DNA from: Shimia sp.
GTDB taxonomy: Bacteria; Pseudomonadota; Alphaproteobacteria; Rhodobacterales; Rhodobacteraceae
Direction of reading: 5' to 3'
Length of the DNA stretch: 46,786 bases
Assembly: GCA_024224295.1 (NCBI GenBank)
Contig: JAAENN010000163.1
Location: forward strand, 1 to 46,786
Position numbers and translations under genes: made by a program. Of this stretch, positions 26,772 to 37,150 are shown piece by piece (position 1 is the stretch's first letter; each line of letters starts with the position of its first letter). The notes under the pieces are model-generated. The model saw nothing but the letters and a program-made list of their open reading frames with translations, had not been told where the DNA came from and did no database searches.

Positions 26772-27266
26772 ATGACGGCAATCGACTACAAACGCGCCGC
26801 CGGCTACTTCCTGCTGAAGGATTTCTTAGGTGGTTTCAAACTGGGCATGAAGTATTTCTTCAAACCCAAGGCCACTGTAAACTACCCGCACGAAAAAGGC
26901 CCGTTGTCCCCACGTTTCCGTGGCGAACACGCTCTGCGCCGGTATCCCAACGGCGAAGAGCGCTGCATTGCCTGTAAGCTGTGTGAAGCGATTTGTCCGG
27001 CTCAGGCGATCACCATTGACGCCGAGCCGCGCGAGGATGGCTCCCGCCGCACCACGCGCTATGACATCGACATGACCAAATGCATCTACTGCGGTTTCTG
27101 CCAAGAGGCCTGCCCGGTAGACGCGATTGTCGAAGGCCCAAACTTCGAATTCGCCACCGAGACCCACGAAGAGCTGTTCTACGATAAAGAAAAGCTGCTT
27201 GAGAACGGCGCCCGCTGGGAAGCTGAAATTGCGCGTAACCTCGAAATCGACGCGCCGTACCGCTGA
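26772..27266 (+). CDS. nuoI: NADH-quinone oxidoreductase subunit I
   Basis: A 164-aa ferredoxin-like subunit with two [4Fe-4S] clusters, N6a and N6b. The ligand sets are Cys65, Cys68 and Cys71 with Cys75 ([13 protein letters not shown]), and Cys104, Cys107 and Cys110 with Cys114 ([13 protein letters not shown]). The N-terminal amphipathic helix [19 protein letters not shown] lies on the membrane. The start at 26772 follows the nuoH stop by 1 nt and gives the standard N-terminus; an upstream frame opening inside nuoH is rejected. Confidence 0.96.
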   Translation: MTAIDYKRAAGYFLLKDFLGGFKLGMKYFFKPKATVNYPHEKGPLSPRFRGEHALRRYPNGEERCIACKLCEAICPAQAITIDAEPREDGSRRTTRYDIDMTKCIYCGFCQEACPVDAIVEGPNFEFATETHEELFYDKEKLLENGARWEAEIARNLEIDAPYR

Positions 27267-27283
27267 TCAGGGAACCTAGGACC

Positions 27284-27691
27284 ATGAGCGACAGCAAAAA
27301 CCCATATGAGGCGATGTTCGCCCAGTATCAGGAGATGGCGAAAGCCTTCAATCCTGCGCTGGAAAGCTTCACGCCCAAAGGGTTTGAGGCGCTCTGGCCC
27401 ACCATGCCCAAAGACGTCATGGAGATGTTCTTTGGCAATACGATGAACAAGGGCGGCTTGGATGCCAAGACACGCCTGCTATTGACCCTTGGCGCGCTCA
27501 CTATGCTGGGTGCACAGGCTGATGCACAAATTCGGCTCACCGTTCGCCACTTGGTGGAAGTCGGGGCCACAAAACAGGAAATCGTGGAGACCATCGGCCA
27601 GATGTCGATGTTCGCCGGTATTCCCGCCACCACCCGCGCCATGGAACTGGTGCAAGAGGTTCTGGCGGAACAAGAGGGAAGTGACACATGA
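27284..27691 (+). CDS. carboxymuconolactone decarboxylase/AhpD-like protein in the nuo operon
   Basis: A 135-aa helical protein. The C-terminal 80 residues ([48 protein letters not shown]) match the carboxymuconolactone decarboxylase family fold. It contains no cysteine at all, so the CxxC peroxidase centre of AhpD is absent, and a redox role through thiols is excluded. The N-terminal 40 residues are helical and rich in Phe and Met. It lies 17 nt after nuoI and overlaps nuoJ by 4 nt. Function in the complex I context is unknown. Confidence 0.82.
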   Translation: MSDSKNPYEAMFAQYQEMAKAFNPALESFTPKGFEALWPTMPKDVMEMFFGNTMNKGGLDAKTRLLLTLGALTMLGAQADAQIRLTVRHLVEVGATKQEIVETIGQMSMFAGIPATTRAMELVQEVLAEQEGSDT

Positions 27692-28296
27692 CCATCGCGG
27701 CATATGCGTTTTGGCTGTTTTCGATCTGCGTGATCACCGGTGGATTTTTCACCGTGATCAGTCGCAACCCAGTGCACTCCGTGCTCTGGCTCATCCTGGC
27801 GTTTTTGAGCTCTGCCGGGCTCTTTGTGCTGTTGGGGGCCGAGTTCGTGGCTATGCTTTTGATCATCGTCTACGTGGGTGCGGTGGCCGTGCTCTTCCTC
27901 TTTGTGGTGATGATGCTGGATGTGGACTTTGCTGAGCTTAAAGCAGGCATGGCACAATACCTGCCGCTGTCCTTGCTGATCGGTGCCATTCTCCTGATGC
28001 AACTTGGCATGGTGTTTGGCCCTTGGGAGTTTTCCGACACGGCACAAAGCCTGCGCGCAGCCCCAACACCAACCGACACTCACAACACCGCGGCGCTGGG
28101 CCTGATCCTGTACGATCAGTACTTCCTGCTGTTCCAACTGTCCGGCCTGATCCTGCTGGTCGCGATGATTGGCGCAATTGTGCTGACCCTGCGCCACCGC
28201 AAGGACGTGAAGCGCCAGAATGTGCTGGAGCAGATGTGGCGTGACCCAGCCGACGCGATGGAATTGAAAGACGTAAAACCGGGGCAGGGGCTCTAA
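27688..28296 (+). CDS. nuoJ: NADH-quinone oxidoreductase subunit J
   Basis: A 202-aa membrane subunit with five transmembrane helices. The conserved helix 3 region [29 protein letters not shown] (about residues 52-80) holds the pi-bulge segment tied to coupling in complex I. A periplasmic loop ([23 protein letters not shown]) follows, then the last helix [19 protein letters not shown]. It overlaps the upstream CMD-like gene by 4 nt. Confidence 0.95.
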   Translation: MTIAAYAFWLFSICVITGGFFTVISRNPVHSVLWLILAFLSSAGLFVLLGAEFVAMLLIIVYVGAVAVLFLFVVMMLDVDFAELKAGMAQYLPLSLLIGAILLMQLGMVFGPWEFSDTAQSLRAAPTPTDTHNTAALGLILYDQYFLLFQLSGLILLVAMIGAIVLTLRHRKDVKRQNVLEQMWRDPADAMELKDVKPGQGL

Positions 28297-28335
28297 GCCC
28301 CCCCGGAAGAGATAAAAAGAACCGAGGGACCAAAT

Positions 28336-28641
28336 ATGATTGGTTTGGAACACTACCTAGGCGTGGCGGCGACGCTTTTCGTCATCGGCATTTTCGGCCT
28401 CTTCCTGAACCGGAAGAACATCATCATCCTGTTGATGTCGATCGAACTCATCCTGCTGTCTGTGAACATCAACTTGGTGGCGTTTTCGTCTTACCTCGGT
28501 GACCTCACCGGCCAGGTCTTTGCGCTCTTCGTAATGACCGTAGCCGCCGCAGAAGCCGCCATCGGCCTGGCGATCCTGGTCTCCTTCTTCCGGAACCGTG
28601 GCACCATCGCGGTCGAAGACGTCAACGTGATGAAAGGCTAA
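28336..28641 (+). CDS. nuoK: NADH-quinone oxidoreductase subunit K
   Basis: A 101-aa, three-helix membrane subunit homologous to MrpC. The two buried glutamates needed for proton translocation are present: Glu37 in [11 protein letters not shown] and Glu73 in [13 protein letters not shown]. Length is exactly canonical. It follows nuoJ after 39 nt, the largest gap inside the operon apart from the pre-DUF5333 gap. That gap holds a 6-bp hairpin (28287-28301) without a U-tract. The Shine-Dalgarno is GAGGGA. Confidence 0.96.
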   Translation: MIGLEHYLGVAATLFVIGIFGLFLNRKNIIILLMSIELILLSVNINLVAFSSYLGDLTGQVFALFVMTVAAAEAAIGLAILVSFFRNRGTIAVEDVNVMKG

Positions 28642-28647
28642 GCGATC

Positions 28648-30780
28648 ATGGAAACGTTCATTCTCTTCGGGCCGCTTGTCGGTGCCCTGATCGCTGGCTT
28701 CGGATGGCGCCTGATTGGCGAAAAAGCTGCGCAATACGTCACTACGGCGATCCTGTTCTGGGCTTGCTTCTTGAGCTGGATTGTCTTCCTTGGCCTTGAC
28801 GCCGAGCAAGTCAAACAGATCCACGTTCTGGACTTCATACAGTCCGGCCACCTCGACACCGCCTGGGCGATCCGTGTTGACCGTTTGACTGCGATCATGC
28901 TGATTGTCGTGACCTCGGTCTCCGCCCTCGTGCACCTCTATTCCATGGGCTATATGGCGCATGACGAGAACTGGGGCGAAGGCGAGCACTACAAGGCGCG
29001 TTTCTTCGCCTACCTGTCCTTCTTCACCTTCACCATGCTGATGCTGGTGACCGCCGACAACCTGCTGCAGATGTTCTTCGGCTGGGAAGGCGTGGGCGTC
29101 GCGTCCTATCTGCTGATCGGCTTCTACTACAAAAAGCCATCGGCCAACGCCGCCGCTATCAAGGCATTTGTTGTGAACCGGGTGGGTGACTTTGGCTTCC
29201 TGCTGGGCATCTTCGGCATCTACATGCTGACTGACAGCATCAAGTTTGACGACATCTTTGCTGCCGCGCCTGCGCTGGCCGAGATGGAGTTGCACTTCCT
29301 GTGGCGTGACTGGAACGCGGCCAACTTGCTGGCCTTCCTGCTGTTCATCGGCGCGATGGGTAAATCGGCGCAGCTGTTCCTGCACACTTGGTTGCCAGAC
29401 GCGATGGAAGGCCCGACCCCTGTGTCAGCGCTGATCCACGCGGCAACCATGGTGACGGCCGGTGTCTTCCTTGTGTCGCGCATGTCGCCACTGATCGAAT
29501 ACGCAGGTGACACCAAAGCGTTCATCGTCTTCCTTGGTGCCTCGACAGCTTTTGTGGCCGCCACAATCGGTCTTGTGCAGAACGACATCAAACGCGTTAT
29601 CGCGTATTCCACCATGTCCCAGCTGGGCTACATGTTTGTGGCTGCGGGCGTTGGCGTCTACTCCGCAGCAATGTTCCACCTCTTCACCCACGCCTTCTTC
29701 AAGGCGATGCTCTTCCTGGGCGCGGGCTCGGTGATCCACGCGATGCACCACGAGCAGGACATGCGAAACTACGGTGGGCTGCGTAAAAAAATACCTTATA
29801 CCTTCTGGGCGATGATGATTGGTACGCTAGCGATCACCGGCGTTGGCATCCCGCTCACGCACATTGGTTTCGCAGGCTTCCTGTCCAAAGACGCAATCAT
29901 TGAAAGCGCTTGGGCCGGTACCGCAGGTGGTTACGGCTTCTGGATGCTGGTCATCGCAGCCATGCTCACCAGCTTCTACAGTTGGCGCTTGATTTTCTTG
30001 ACCTTCTTTGGCGAAGCACGCGGCAACAAGAATACCCACGACCATGCACATGAAAGCCCGATGGTTATGCTGATCCCGCTGGGCGTTCTGTCCTTGGGTG
30101 CGATCTTTGCCGGGATGATCTGGTTTGGCTCCTTCTTTGGCGATCATGACACTGTGAACAAATTCTACGGCGTGCCATCGCACCATGCGGAAAGCAGTGA
30201 AGGCCACGGCGAAGAAGCTAGCCACGGTGACGACCATGCCAAAGACGAAGCGCATGGAGATGATCATGCCGTGTCCCACGGCGATGAGGGACATGCAACT
30301 GTGGCAGCAGGGCACCACGGCGAAGCGCCTAATGGCGCAATCTTCACGCATCCAGACAACCACGTGATGGACGACGCGCACCACGCCCCGAAATGGGTCA
30401 AAGTCAGCCCGTTTATCGCCATGGTCATCGGTCTGATGTTCGCGCTCTGGTTCTACATCTGGAACCCATCCATGCCCGCACGTATGGCAGAAGCTCAACG
30501 TCCGCTGTACTTGTTCTTGCTGAACAAGTGGTACTTTGACGAAGCCTATGACTTTCTGTTTGTGCGCCCAGCCGCCGCCATCGGACGCTTCTTATGGAAA
30601 CGCGGTGACACCAATGTGATCGACGGGACCATTAATGGTGTCGCCATGGGCTTTGTTCCGTGGGTCACCCGCCTGGCGGGCCGCGCCCAGACCGGCTACG
30701 TCTTTACCTACGCCCTTGCCATGGTGATCGGCATCGTTGCCCTTATCACCCTGATGACGCTCACCGGAGGAGCGCACTAA
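28648..30780 (+). CDS. nuoL: NADH-quinone oxidoreductase subunit L with His-rich loop
   Basis: A 710-aa antiporter-like subunit (MrpA-type) at the distal end of complex I. It has about 14 core helices, the lateral helix and an extra C-terminal helix. Core motifs include [19 protein letters not shown] and the TM7 segment [28 protein letters not shown]. An inserted loop at about residues 509-580 holds some 15 histidines with repeated HGDDHA-type units and many Asp and Glu, much more than in typical NuoL. It overlaps nuoM by 1 nt. The loop could bind metal ions; this is inference. Confidence 0.95.
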   Translation: METFILFGPLVGALIAGFGWRLIGEKAAQYVTTAILFWACFLSWIVFLGLDAEQVKQIHVLDFIQSGHLDTAWAIRVDRLTAIMLIVVTSVSALVHLYSMGYMAHDENWGEGEHYKARFFAYLSFFTFTMLMLVTADNLLQMFFGWEGVGVASYLLIGFYYKKPSANAAAIKAFVVNRVGDFGFLLGIFGIYMLTDSIKFDDIFAAAPALAEMELHFLWRDWNAANLLAFLLFIGAMGKSAQLFLHTWLPDAMEGPTPVSALIHAATMVTAGVFLVSRMSPLIEYAGDTKAFIVFLGASTAFVAATIGLVQNDIKRVIAYSTMSQLGYMFVAAGVGVYSAAMFHLFTHAFFKAMLFLGAGSVIHAMHHEQDMRNYGGLRKKIPYTFWAMMIGTLAITGVGIPLTHIGFAGFLSKDAIIESAWAGTAGGYGFWMLVIAAMLTSFYSWRLIFLTFFGEARGNKNTHDHAHESPMVMLIPLGVLSLGAIFAGMIWFGSFFGDHDTVNKFYGVPSHHAESSEGHGEEASHGDDHAKDEAHGDDHAVSHGDEGHATVAAGHHGEAPNGAIFTHPDNHVMDDAHHAPKWVKVSPFIAMVIGLMFALWFYIWNPSMPARMAEAQRPLYLFLLNKWYFDEAYDFLFVRPAAAIGRFLWKRGDTNVIDGTINGVAMGFVPWVTRLAGRAQTGYVFTYALAMVIGIVALITLMTLTGGAH

Positions 30781-32324
30781 TGAACGACATGTTGCTCTCC
30801 CTGGTCACTTTTATTCCGACCTTCGCAGCGTTGATCCTGGTGGTCTTCTTGCGGGGCGAAGACGAAATGGCGCAGCGGAACGCCAAACGTGTTGCGTTGA
30901 CCGCGACAAGCATCACCTTCTTAACCTCTCTGTTTGTGCTCTCTGGGTTTGATCCAAGCGACACAGGCTTCCAGTTTGTGGAGGAACGCGACTGGCTGAT
31001 GGGGCTAAAGTACAAACTCGGCGTCGATGGTATTTCGATCCTGTTTGTCATGCTCACCACCTTCATCATGCCGCTTGTGATCTGGGCGTCGTGGGACGTA
31101 AAGGTGCGGGTGAAAGAATACATGATCGCCTTCTTGCTTCTTGAAACGCTGATGCTCGGCGTGTTTATGGCGCTGGATCTTGTTCTCTTCTATCTGTTCT
31201 TTGAAGCAGGCCTGATCCCGATGTTCCTGATTATCGGTATTTGGGGTGGTGCTAACCGCATCTATGCCTCCTTCAAGTTTTTCCTCTATACATTCCTTGG
31301 CTCTGTTCTGATGCTGGTGGCGATGATCGCAATGTTTGTGGATGCGGGTACAACCGACATTCCAACGCTGATGGCCCACCAGTTTGCCTCCGGTACAATG
31401 AACGTCATGGGCATCACCGTGATCGGGGGGATGCAGACGCTGATGTTCTTGGCTTTCTTTGCGTCTTTCGCGGTGAAAATGCCAATGTGGCCTGTGCACA
31501 CGTGGTTGCCCGACGCGCACGTTCAAGCGCCAACAGCTGGCTCGGTGGTTCTGGCAGCGATCCTGCTAAAGATGGGCGGCTACGGGTTCCTGCGCTTCAG
31601 CCTGCCGATGTTCCCCATCGGCGCAGAGGTTCTGACCCCACTTGTGATGTGGATGTCTGCCATTGCGATTGTCTACACCTCGCTTGTGGCGCTGGTGCAG
31701 GAAGACATGAAAAAGCTGATCGCCTATTCTTCTGTGGCCCACATGGGCTACGTGACCATGGGCATCTTCGCGGCCAACCAACAAGGTATTGACGGTGCGA
31801 TCTTCCAGATGATCAGCCACGGCTTCATCTCTGGCGCGCTTTTCCTGTGTGTGGGCGTGATTTATGACCGCATGCACACCCGCGAAATCGACGCTTATGG
31901 CGGCCTCGTGAACCGCATGCCAGCCTATGCGCTGATCTTCATGTTCTTCACAATGGCCAATGTTGGCCTGCCAGGTACCTCAGGCTTTGTCGGCGAATTC
32001 CTGACCCTAATGGGCGTGTTTCAGGTCAACACCTGGGTGGCTCTGATCGCCACCTCCGGTGTGATCCTGTCCGCGGCCTATGCGCTTTGGCTCTACCGTC
32101 GCGTGGTGATGGGCGACCTGATCAAGGAAAGCCTCAAGACCATTAGCGATATGACCAACCGCGAAAAGATGATTTTCGCCCCATTGGTGGCCATGACGCT
32201 GATCCTGGGTGTCTACCCATCTCTGGTCACCGACATCATTGGCCCTTCGGTCGAGAACTTGATTTCCAACTATGACACCGCACTGGCCCAAGGCGCTTCC
32301 GCCAGCCAGACGGCATCGCACTAA
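30780..32324 (+). CDS. nuoM: NADH-quinone oxidoreductase subunit M
   Basis: A 514-aa antiporter-like proton channel subunit with 14 transmembrane helices. Conserved blocks include [31 protein letters not shown], which holds the TM5 glutamate, and [38 protein letters not shown]. The start at 30780 overlaps the last base of the nuoL TAA stop (TAATG) and gives the standard N-terminus; an upstream in-frame opening inside nuoL is rejected. It is followed by nuoN after 14 nt. Confidence 0.96.
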   Translation: MNDMLLSLVTFIPTFAALILVVFLRGEDEMAQRNAKRVALTATSITFLTSLFVLSGFDPSDTGFQFVEERDWLMGLKYKLGVDGISILFVMLTTFIMPLVIWASWDVKVRVKEYMIAFLLLETLMLGVFMALDLVLFYLFFEAGLIPMFLIIGIWGGANRIYASFKFFLYTFLGSVLMLVAMIAMFVDAGTTDIPTLMAHQFASGTMNVMGITVIGGMQTLMFLAFFASFAVKMPMWPVHTWLPDAHVQAPTAGSVVLAAILLKMGGYGFLRFSLPMFPIGAEVLTPLVMWMSAIAIVYTSLVALVQEDMKKLIAYSSVAHMGYVTMGIFAANQQGIDGAIFQMISHGFISGALFLCVGVIYDRMHTREIDAYGGLVNRMPAYALIFMFFTMANVGLPGTSGFVGEFLTLMGVFQVNTWVALIATSGVILSAAYALWLYRRVVMGDLIKESLKTISDMTNREKMIFAPLVAMTLILGVYPSLVTDIIGPSVENLISNYDTALAQGASASQTASH

Positions 32325-32338
32325 GGAGCGCTTGAGAT

Positions 32339-33781
32339 ATGATCCAGGCTGACCTGAATATCATCTTGCCGGAAATCCTGCTGGCGATTTACGCCATGCT
32401 GGCGCTGCTTGCGGTGGTCTATACCGGCAAAGACAAAATGGCGCCGATGCTGACATGGCTGACTGCCGGTGTTTTTGCCATCCTCGCTGTGTGGATCGGA
32501 GTGTCAGGCGAGGGCGAAAACGTCGCATTTAACGGCATGTTCCACGATGATGCTTTCTCTCGCTTTGCCAAAGTGGCGATATTGCTATCCGGCTCTGCGG
32601 TCCTTGTGATGGGCGCAGACTACATGCAACGTCGCAATATGCTGCGCTTTGAGTATCCAATCCTCGTGGCGCTTGCCATGGTGGGTATGATGACCATGGT
32701 GTCCGCAGGCGATCTGATGACGCTGTACATGGGTCTCGAGCTGCAATCCTTGGCGCTCTACGTGGTTGCCACTCTGCGCCGAGATGGGGTGAAATCCACA
32801 GAAGCGGGTATGAAATACTTCCTGCTTGGCGCGCTGTCCTCTGGCCTACTGCTTTACGGCTCGTCTCTGGTCTATGGATTTGCAGGTACCACAACTTTCG
32901 CAGGTATTGTTGAGGCGGTTGGCCACGGTCACACCCCACTAGGTCTGCTGTTTGGCCTGACCTTTGTGATCTCCGGCCTTGCGTTTAAAGTGTCTGCCGT
33001 GCCGTTCCACATGTGGACGCCAGACGTCTACGAAGGGGCACCAACACCAATCACAGCCTTCTTTGCCACCGCACCAAAGGTGGCCGCGATGGCCTTGTTT
33101 GCCCGCGTTCTGTTTGACGCTTTTGGCGGCGTGATTGGCGATTGGCAGCAAATCCTCGCATTGCTGTCCGTGCTGTCGATGTTCCTTGGTGCCGTGGCCG
33201 CGATTGGTCAAACCAACATCAAACGCCTGATGGCCTATTCCTCCATTGCGCATATGGGCTACGCTCTGATGGGGCTCGCTTCAGGCACAGCGCTCGGTGT
33301 CGAAGCGATGCTGATCTATATGGCGATCTACGTCACTATGAACGTCGGTACCTTTGCCTTTATCCTGTCAATGGAGAAAGACGGCCAGCCGGTGACAGAT
33401 ATTGCGTCCCTGAATCAATACAGCAAACAAGCCTCCGGGCGTTCGCTGGCGCTCTTGGTGCTTTTGTTCTCGCTGGCAGGCGTGCCGCCGTTCCTTGGCT
33501 TCTTTGGCAAGCTTAGTGTCCTTTTGGCCGCAGTCGATGCGGGGCTTGCTTGGCTCGCCATCGCAGGTGTTGTGGCCTCTGTTATTGGTGCCTTTTACTA
33601 CCTCCGTATCGTTTACTTTATGTACTTTGGAGAAGAAGGCGACAAACTGGACGCGCCACGTTCTCCGGTGCAGCAAGTGATGCTGATCGCTAGCGCGGCG
33701 ATTATGCTACTGGGAATCGTAAACTTCTTTGGTGTCGACACCGCTGCGCAAGCCGCTGCAGCAGCCTTGATGCCACATTGA
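32339..33781 (+). CDS. nuoN: NADH-quinone oxidoreductase subunit N
   Basis: A 480-aa antiporter-like subunit with 14 helices, last of the 14 nuo genes. Landmarks are [23 protein letters not shown], which holds the TM5 glutamate, [30 protein letters not shown], and the [17 protein letters not shown] helix. Length is canonical. A strong terminator begins 26 nt after its stop, closing the operon before birA. Confidence 0.96.
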   Translation: MIQADLNIILPEILLAIYAMLALLAVVYTGKDKMAPMLTWLTAGVFAILAVWIGVSGEGENVAFNGMFHDDAFSRFAKVAILLSGSAVLVMGADYMQRRNMLRFEYPILVALAMVGMMTMVSAGDLMTLYMGLELQSLALYVVATLRRDGVKSTEAGMKYFLLGALSSGLLLYGSSLVYGFAGTTTFAGIVEAVGHGHTPLGLLFGLTFVISGLAFKVSAVPFHMWTPDVYEGAPTPITAFFATAPKVAAMALFARVLFDAFGGVIGDWQQILALLSVLSMFLGAVAAIGQTNIKRLMAYSSIAHMGYALMGLASGTALGVEAMLIYMAIYVTMNVGTFAFILSMEKDGQPVTDIASLNQYSKQASGRSLALLVLLFSLAGVPPFLGFFGKLSVLLAAVDAGLAWLAIAGVVASVIGAFYYLRIVYFMYFGEEGDKLDAPRSPVQQVMLIASAAIMLLGIVNFFGVDTAAQAAAAALMPH

Positions 33782-33806
33782 TCACCACGTAAAGAAACGA
33801 CATGTG

Positions 33807-33837
33807 ACGCGCCCCACTGGGGCGCGTTGCTGTTTTT
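33807..33837 (+). terminator. rho-independent terminator of the nuo operon
   Basis: A perfect 9-bp stem ACGCGCCCC / GGGGCGCGT with a 3-nt loop (33807-33827) is followed by TGCTGTTTTT. It starts 26 nt after nuoN and ends 28 nt before the birA start, so birA either has a promoter within this short space or depends on read-through. Confidence 0.82.
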
Positions 33838-33864
33838 GACCAATCGCTGAGAGACGGATTGACC

Positions 33865-34617
33865 ATGAGAAATTGGCCGGAAGGATACGGACGTCGCGTG
33901 CTGGCGGAAGTGGACAGCACCAACGCCGAAGCCGCCCGTATCGCGCCCGAGTTGGCCGGACCGGAGTGGATTCTTGGATTGCGCCAAACCCATGGTCGAG
34001 GTCGTCGGGGCAGGGCATGGGTTGATCCGATCGGAAACTTTGCGGGCACTTTGGTGATGCGACCAGCGGAGGCACCAGATCAAGTTGCGTTGCGCTCCTT
34101 TGTAGCCTCCTTGGCGCTCTATGATGCGTTTGTTGCTGTCACGGGACGCGCCGACGGTTTGGCGCTCAAATGGCCGAACGACGTGCTTCTCAATGGTGGC
34201 AAAGTTGCAGGCATCTTGCTTGAAAGCGCTGGCATGGCGGGCGGAACCGTGAGCCACATCTCCATTGGCATTGGTGTGAATCTTGCACATGCGCCCGACA
34301 CCGGCGCAGTTGAGGTCCATGCCACTCGGCCTGTTTCGTTGCTCAGTGAAACCGGTGCCGCTGTCACGCCCGAGGACTTCCTCGATGTGCTCGCGCCTGC
34401 TTACGCCCATTGGGAAACCCAGTTTAGCACCTATGGGCTTGACCCCATTCGTACCGCTTGGCTGACCCGCGCCGCACGCATTGGGGAAGTAATTACTGCT
34501 CGCACAACCCGCGACGAAACGACCGGAACCTTCGAAACAGTAGACAGCGCAGGCAATCTCGTGTTGAAGACCGCAAAAGGCCGCGTAGCCATCCCTGCGG
34601 CTGACATCTTTTTCTGA
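33865..34617 (+). CDS. birA: biotin--[acetyl-CoA-carboxylase] ligase
   Basis: A 250-aa biotin protein ligase that forms biotinyl-AMP and attaches biotin to carrier lysines such as Lys611 of the MccA encoded at 12034-13983. The ligase loop GRGRRGRAWVDPIGNFAGTLV (about residues 46-66) and the LKWPNDVLLNGGKVAGILLES block are intact. An SH3-like C-terminal domain ends the protein. It lacks the N-terminal DNA-binding domain of E. coli BirA, so it is not a repressor. The ATG at 33865 is preferred over an in-frame TTG at 33859. A 25-nt gap separates it from coaX. Confidence 0.93.
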   Translation: MRNWPEGYGRRVLAEVDSTNAEAARIAPELAGPEWILGLRQTHGRGRRGRAWVDPIGNFAGTLVMRPAEAPDQVALRSFVASLALYDAFVAVTGRADGLALKWPNDVLLNGGKVAGILLESAGMAGGTVSHISIGIGVNLAHAPDTGAVEVHATRPVSLLSETGAAVTPEDFLDVLAPAYAHWETQFSTYGLDPIRTAWLTRAARIGEVITARTTRDETTGTFETVDSAGNLVLKTAKGRVAIPAADIFF

Positions 34618-34642
34618 CCCGCGCAAAGAGAGACCAAGACCC

Positions 34643-35419
34643 ATGCTTCTGGCCATTGACTGCGGCAACACCAACACCGTGTTCTCAATCTGGGATGGAG
34701 AGAGATTCCTCTGCACCCTGCGCACATCGACCCACCACGCCCGCACAGCGGATGCCTATTTCACTTGGTACTCCACGTTGATCAATCACTATGGTATCAA
34801 GGCAGAGATCACCGATGTGATCATTTCTTCTACGGTGCCACGTGTGGTGTGGAACCTACGGGTTTTCGCAGACCGTTTTTTTAACTGCCGTCCTTTGGTG
34901 GTGGGTAAACCCGAATGCAAACTGCCGCATCAACCGCGCGTGGATAAAGGCACACAGCCCGGTCCCGACCGTCTGGCAAATGCAGTGGCTGCTTATGAGC
35001 GACATGGCGGAAACGTTGTTGTGGTTGACTTTGGCACCGCTACCAACTTTGACGTGGTCGCCGAGGATGGGGCCTATGTGGGCGGCGTGATTGCCCCTGG
35101 TGTAAACCTCAGCCTTGAGGCCTTGCATTCCGGCGCAGCGGCTTTGCCACATGTGGATATAAGTCAGCCGGAAAAAGTGATCGGAACCAACACGGTTGGC
35201 TGTATTCAATCGGGGGTGTTCTGGGGCTACACAGGACTAATCGAGGGCATCATCGCCCGTATCAAAGCGGAATACGGCGCCCCAATGAAAGTGGTGGGTA
35301 CAGGCGGTCTTGCGCCGCTGTTTGAGCAGGGCGATCACCTGTTTGACACCATCGAAGACGATTTGACGATGCACGGCTTGACCGTGATCCATGATTACAA
35401 CAAGGAGCAGGGCGCATGA
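34643..35419 (+). CDS. coaX: type III pantothenate kinase
   Basis: A 258-aa ASKHA-fold enzyme that phosphorylates pantothenate in the first step of coenzyme A synthesis. The N-terminal phosphate loop is LLAIDCGNTNTVFSIWDG, with Asp6 as the conserved acidic residue. GPDRLANAVAAYERHG and VVVDFGTATNFDVVAEDGAYVGGVIAPG are the substrate and nucleotide blocks, and VVGTGGLAPLF is the adenosine loop. It overlaps rnj by 4 nt. The birA-coaX-rnj order links cofactor genes with RNA decay, an arrangement found across many alphaproteobacteria. Confidence 0.94.
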   Translation: MLLAIDCGNTNTVFSIWDGERFLCTLRTSTHHARTADAYFTWYSTLINHYGIKAEITDVIISSTVPRVVWNLRVFADRFFNCRPLVVGKPECKLPHQPRVDKGTQPGPDRLANAVAAYERHGGNVVVVDFGTATNFDVVAEDGAYVGGVIAPGVNLSLEALHSGAAALPHVDISQPEKVIGTNTVGCIQSGVFWGYTGLIEGIIARIKAEYGAPMKVVGTGGLAPLFEQGDHLFDTIEDDLTMHGLTVIHDYNKEQGA

Positions 35420-37080
35420 GCGACCGCTTGATCTATTTGCCGCTTGGCGGTTCTGGTGAAATTGGCATGAATGCCTATGTCTACGGGTATGGCCCGGCAG
35501 ACAACGAGCGCCTCATTCTCGTCGATATTGGCGTGGCGTTTTCCGACATGGAAACAAGTCCAGGTGTTGACCTGATTTTTGCCGATATCAAATGGCTGGA
35601 AGAGAACAAACACCGGCTAGAGGCTGTGTTCATCACCCACGGCCACGAAGACCATATCGGTGCGGTGGGACATTACTGGGGACGCCTCGAAGTGCCGGTG
35701 TATGCCCGTGCCTTCACCGCCAACCTCGCACGCCATAAAATGGCTGATCGTGGTCAGCCAGAAGAGGTGGTTCGCACGGTCTCCGCATGGCCGGAAACCA
35801 CCGACGCAGGCCCTTTCAAAGTGGGCTTCCTACCGGTGAGCCACTCTATTCCCGAAAGCGCAGCCTTGGTTATCGATACGCCCGCAGGGCGGGTGATCCA
35901 CTCCGGCGACTTCAAACTTGATGAGACCCCATTGGTGGGCGAACCGTTTGATCCCGCGCTCTGGGCAGACGTCTCTAAAGATGGCGTCAAGGCGCTGATC
36001 TGTGACTCCACCAATGTTTTCTCCCCACACGAAGGCCGCTCCGAGGCGTCCGTTGGTCCTGAGATTGAAAAGTTGGTTGCTGCAGCCCCCAACATGGTCG
36101 TTGCCACTACTTTCGCCTCTAACGTAGCCCGCGTAAAAACGCTGGCCGAGGCGGGTGAGCGAGCCGGGCGCTCCATTTGCCTTATGGGCCGAGCAATGCG
36201 TCGCATGATCGAGGCGGCCATTCAGACCGGCGTGCTCTCGGACTTCCCCAAAGTGGTCAGCCCAGAGGACGCGGCGTCGATCCCTCGTGAAAACCTCATG
36301 CTGTTGGTCACTGGCTCGCAAGGTGAGCGTCGTGCTGCCAGCGCGCAGCTCGCCCGAGGCAAATACAACGGTATTTCTCTTAAAGAGGGCGATCTCTTCC
36401 TGTTCAGCTCCAAAACCATTCCGGGCAACGAGAAAGGCGTGATCCGCATCATTAACCAGCTCTCCGAGATGGGGGTGGATGTGGTGGACGACAGCTCTGG
36501 CAAGTACCACGTCTCTGGCCATGCTAACCGCCCAGACCTGGCGCGCCTGCATGAAATTGTGAACCCAACCATGGTGATCCCGAACCACGGCGAACACCGC
36601 CACCTGCGCGAGCACGCAAAACTGGCAAACGAAGCTGGCCGCGCGTCTATCGTTGCTGTGAACGGTACTATGTTGGATCTGACTGGCGACCAGCCTTCCA
36701 TCGCAGGCTATGTGGAAACTGGCCGCACCTATCTGGACGGTAACATCCAAATTGGGGCTCTCGACGGAATCATTCGGGACCGCATCCGTATGGCGCTCAA
36801 CGGCCATGTGATTGTGACCGTGCTGCTGGACGAAGACGATGAGCCACTGGGCGACGCGTGGTGTGAGCTGATGGGCCTGCCTGAATTGGGCCGCTCGCAA
36901 GCGCCTTTGGTGGATGTGCTCGAGGAAGATGTCACGCAGTTTTTGGGCCGTGCCAAAGAGAAAACCCTACGCGACGACGACAAAATCGAAGGCGACATCC
37001 GCCGCATCGTGCGCAATTCTGCCCGCGATGAGATTGGTAAAAAACCAGAAGTCACAGTGATTGTCAGCCGCTTGAGCTAA
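35416..37080 (+). CDS. rnj: ribonuclease J
   Basis: A 554-aa metallo-beta-lactamase/beta-CASP ribonuclease for 5'-3' exo- and endonucleolytic RNA decay. The zinc-binding motif ITHGHEDHIGAVGHY contains His75, His77, Asp79 and His80. Further ligands lie in LPVSHSIPESAAL and VIHSGDFKLDETPL. The beta-CASP region has NHGEHRHLREHAKLA. The C-terminal domain starts about residue 445. Alphaproteobacteria often carry a single RNase J beside RNase E. A terminator overlapping the next gene on the opposite strand follows. Confidence 0.95.
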   Translation: MSDRLIYLPLGGSGEIGMNAYVYGYGPADNERLILVDIGVAFSDMETSPGVDLIFADIKWLEENKHRLEAVFITHGHEDHIGAVGHYWGRLEVPVYARAFTANLARHKMADRGQPEEVVRTVSAWPETTDAGPFKVGFLPVSHSIPESAALVIDTPAGRVIHSGDFKLDETPLVGEPFDPALWADVSKDGVKALICDSTNVFSPHEGRSEASVGPEIEKLVAAAPNMVVATTFASNVARVKTLAEAGERAGRSICLMGRAMRRMIEAAIQTGVLSDFPKVVSPEDAASIPRENLMLLVTGSQGERRAASAQLARGKYNGISLKEGDLFLFSSKTIPGNEKGVIRIINQLSEMGVDVVDDSSGKYHVSGHANRPDLARLHEIVNPTMVIPNHGEHRHLREHAKLANEAGRASIVAVNGTMLDLTGDQPSIAGYVETGRTYLDGNIQIGALDGIIRDRIRMALNGHVIVTVLLDEDDEPLGDAWCELMGLPELGRSQAPLVDVLEEDVTQFLGRAKEKTLRDDDKIEGDIRRIVRNSARDEIGKKPEVTVIVSRLS

Positions 37081-37114
37081 GCAGCGCGAACAAACGTCAG
37101 TTGAGTGAAATCAG

Positions 37115-37150
37115 TGGTCCGCTTGCCTATGGCTTGCGGACCATTTTTTT
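37115..37150 (+). terminator. terminator of rnj overlapping the 3' end of the convergent gene
   Basis: An 8-bp stem TGGTCCGC / GCGGACCA (37115-37122, 37136-37143) with an inner GCC/GGC pair is followed by seven T. It lies 35 nt after the rnj stop. Its right half encodes the last codons of the DUF2798-like gene on the opposite strand. Confidence 0.85.

Noticed and set aside
28287-28301. GGGGCT/AGCCCC hairpin at the end of nuoJ as a terminator
   Set aside because: There is no U-tract, and nuoK to nuoN follow directly. At most it could be a processing or attenuation structure.
28357-29385. Open frame of 342 codons on the minus strand
   Set aside because: It is antisense to nuoK/nuoL. The translation is dominated by Gln, Glu, His and Val repeats typical of the complement of membrane helices. 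There is no RBS or domain.
33613-34746. Open frame of 377 codons on the minus strand across the nuoN end, birA and the coaX start
   Set aside because: It crosses the nuo terminator and two well-supported genes on the other strand, and shows no protein features.
35830-36900. Open frame of 356 codons on the minus strand
   Set aside because: It is antisense to rnj, and its composition has no recognisable motifs. rnj is clearly the real gene.
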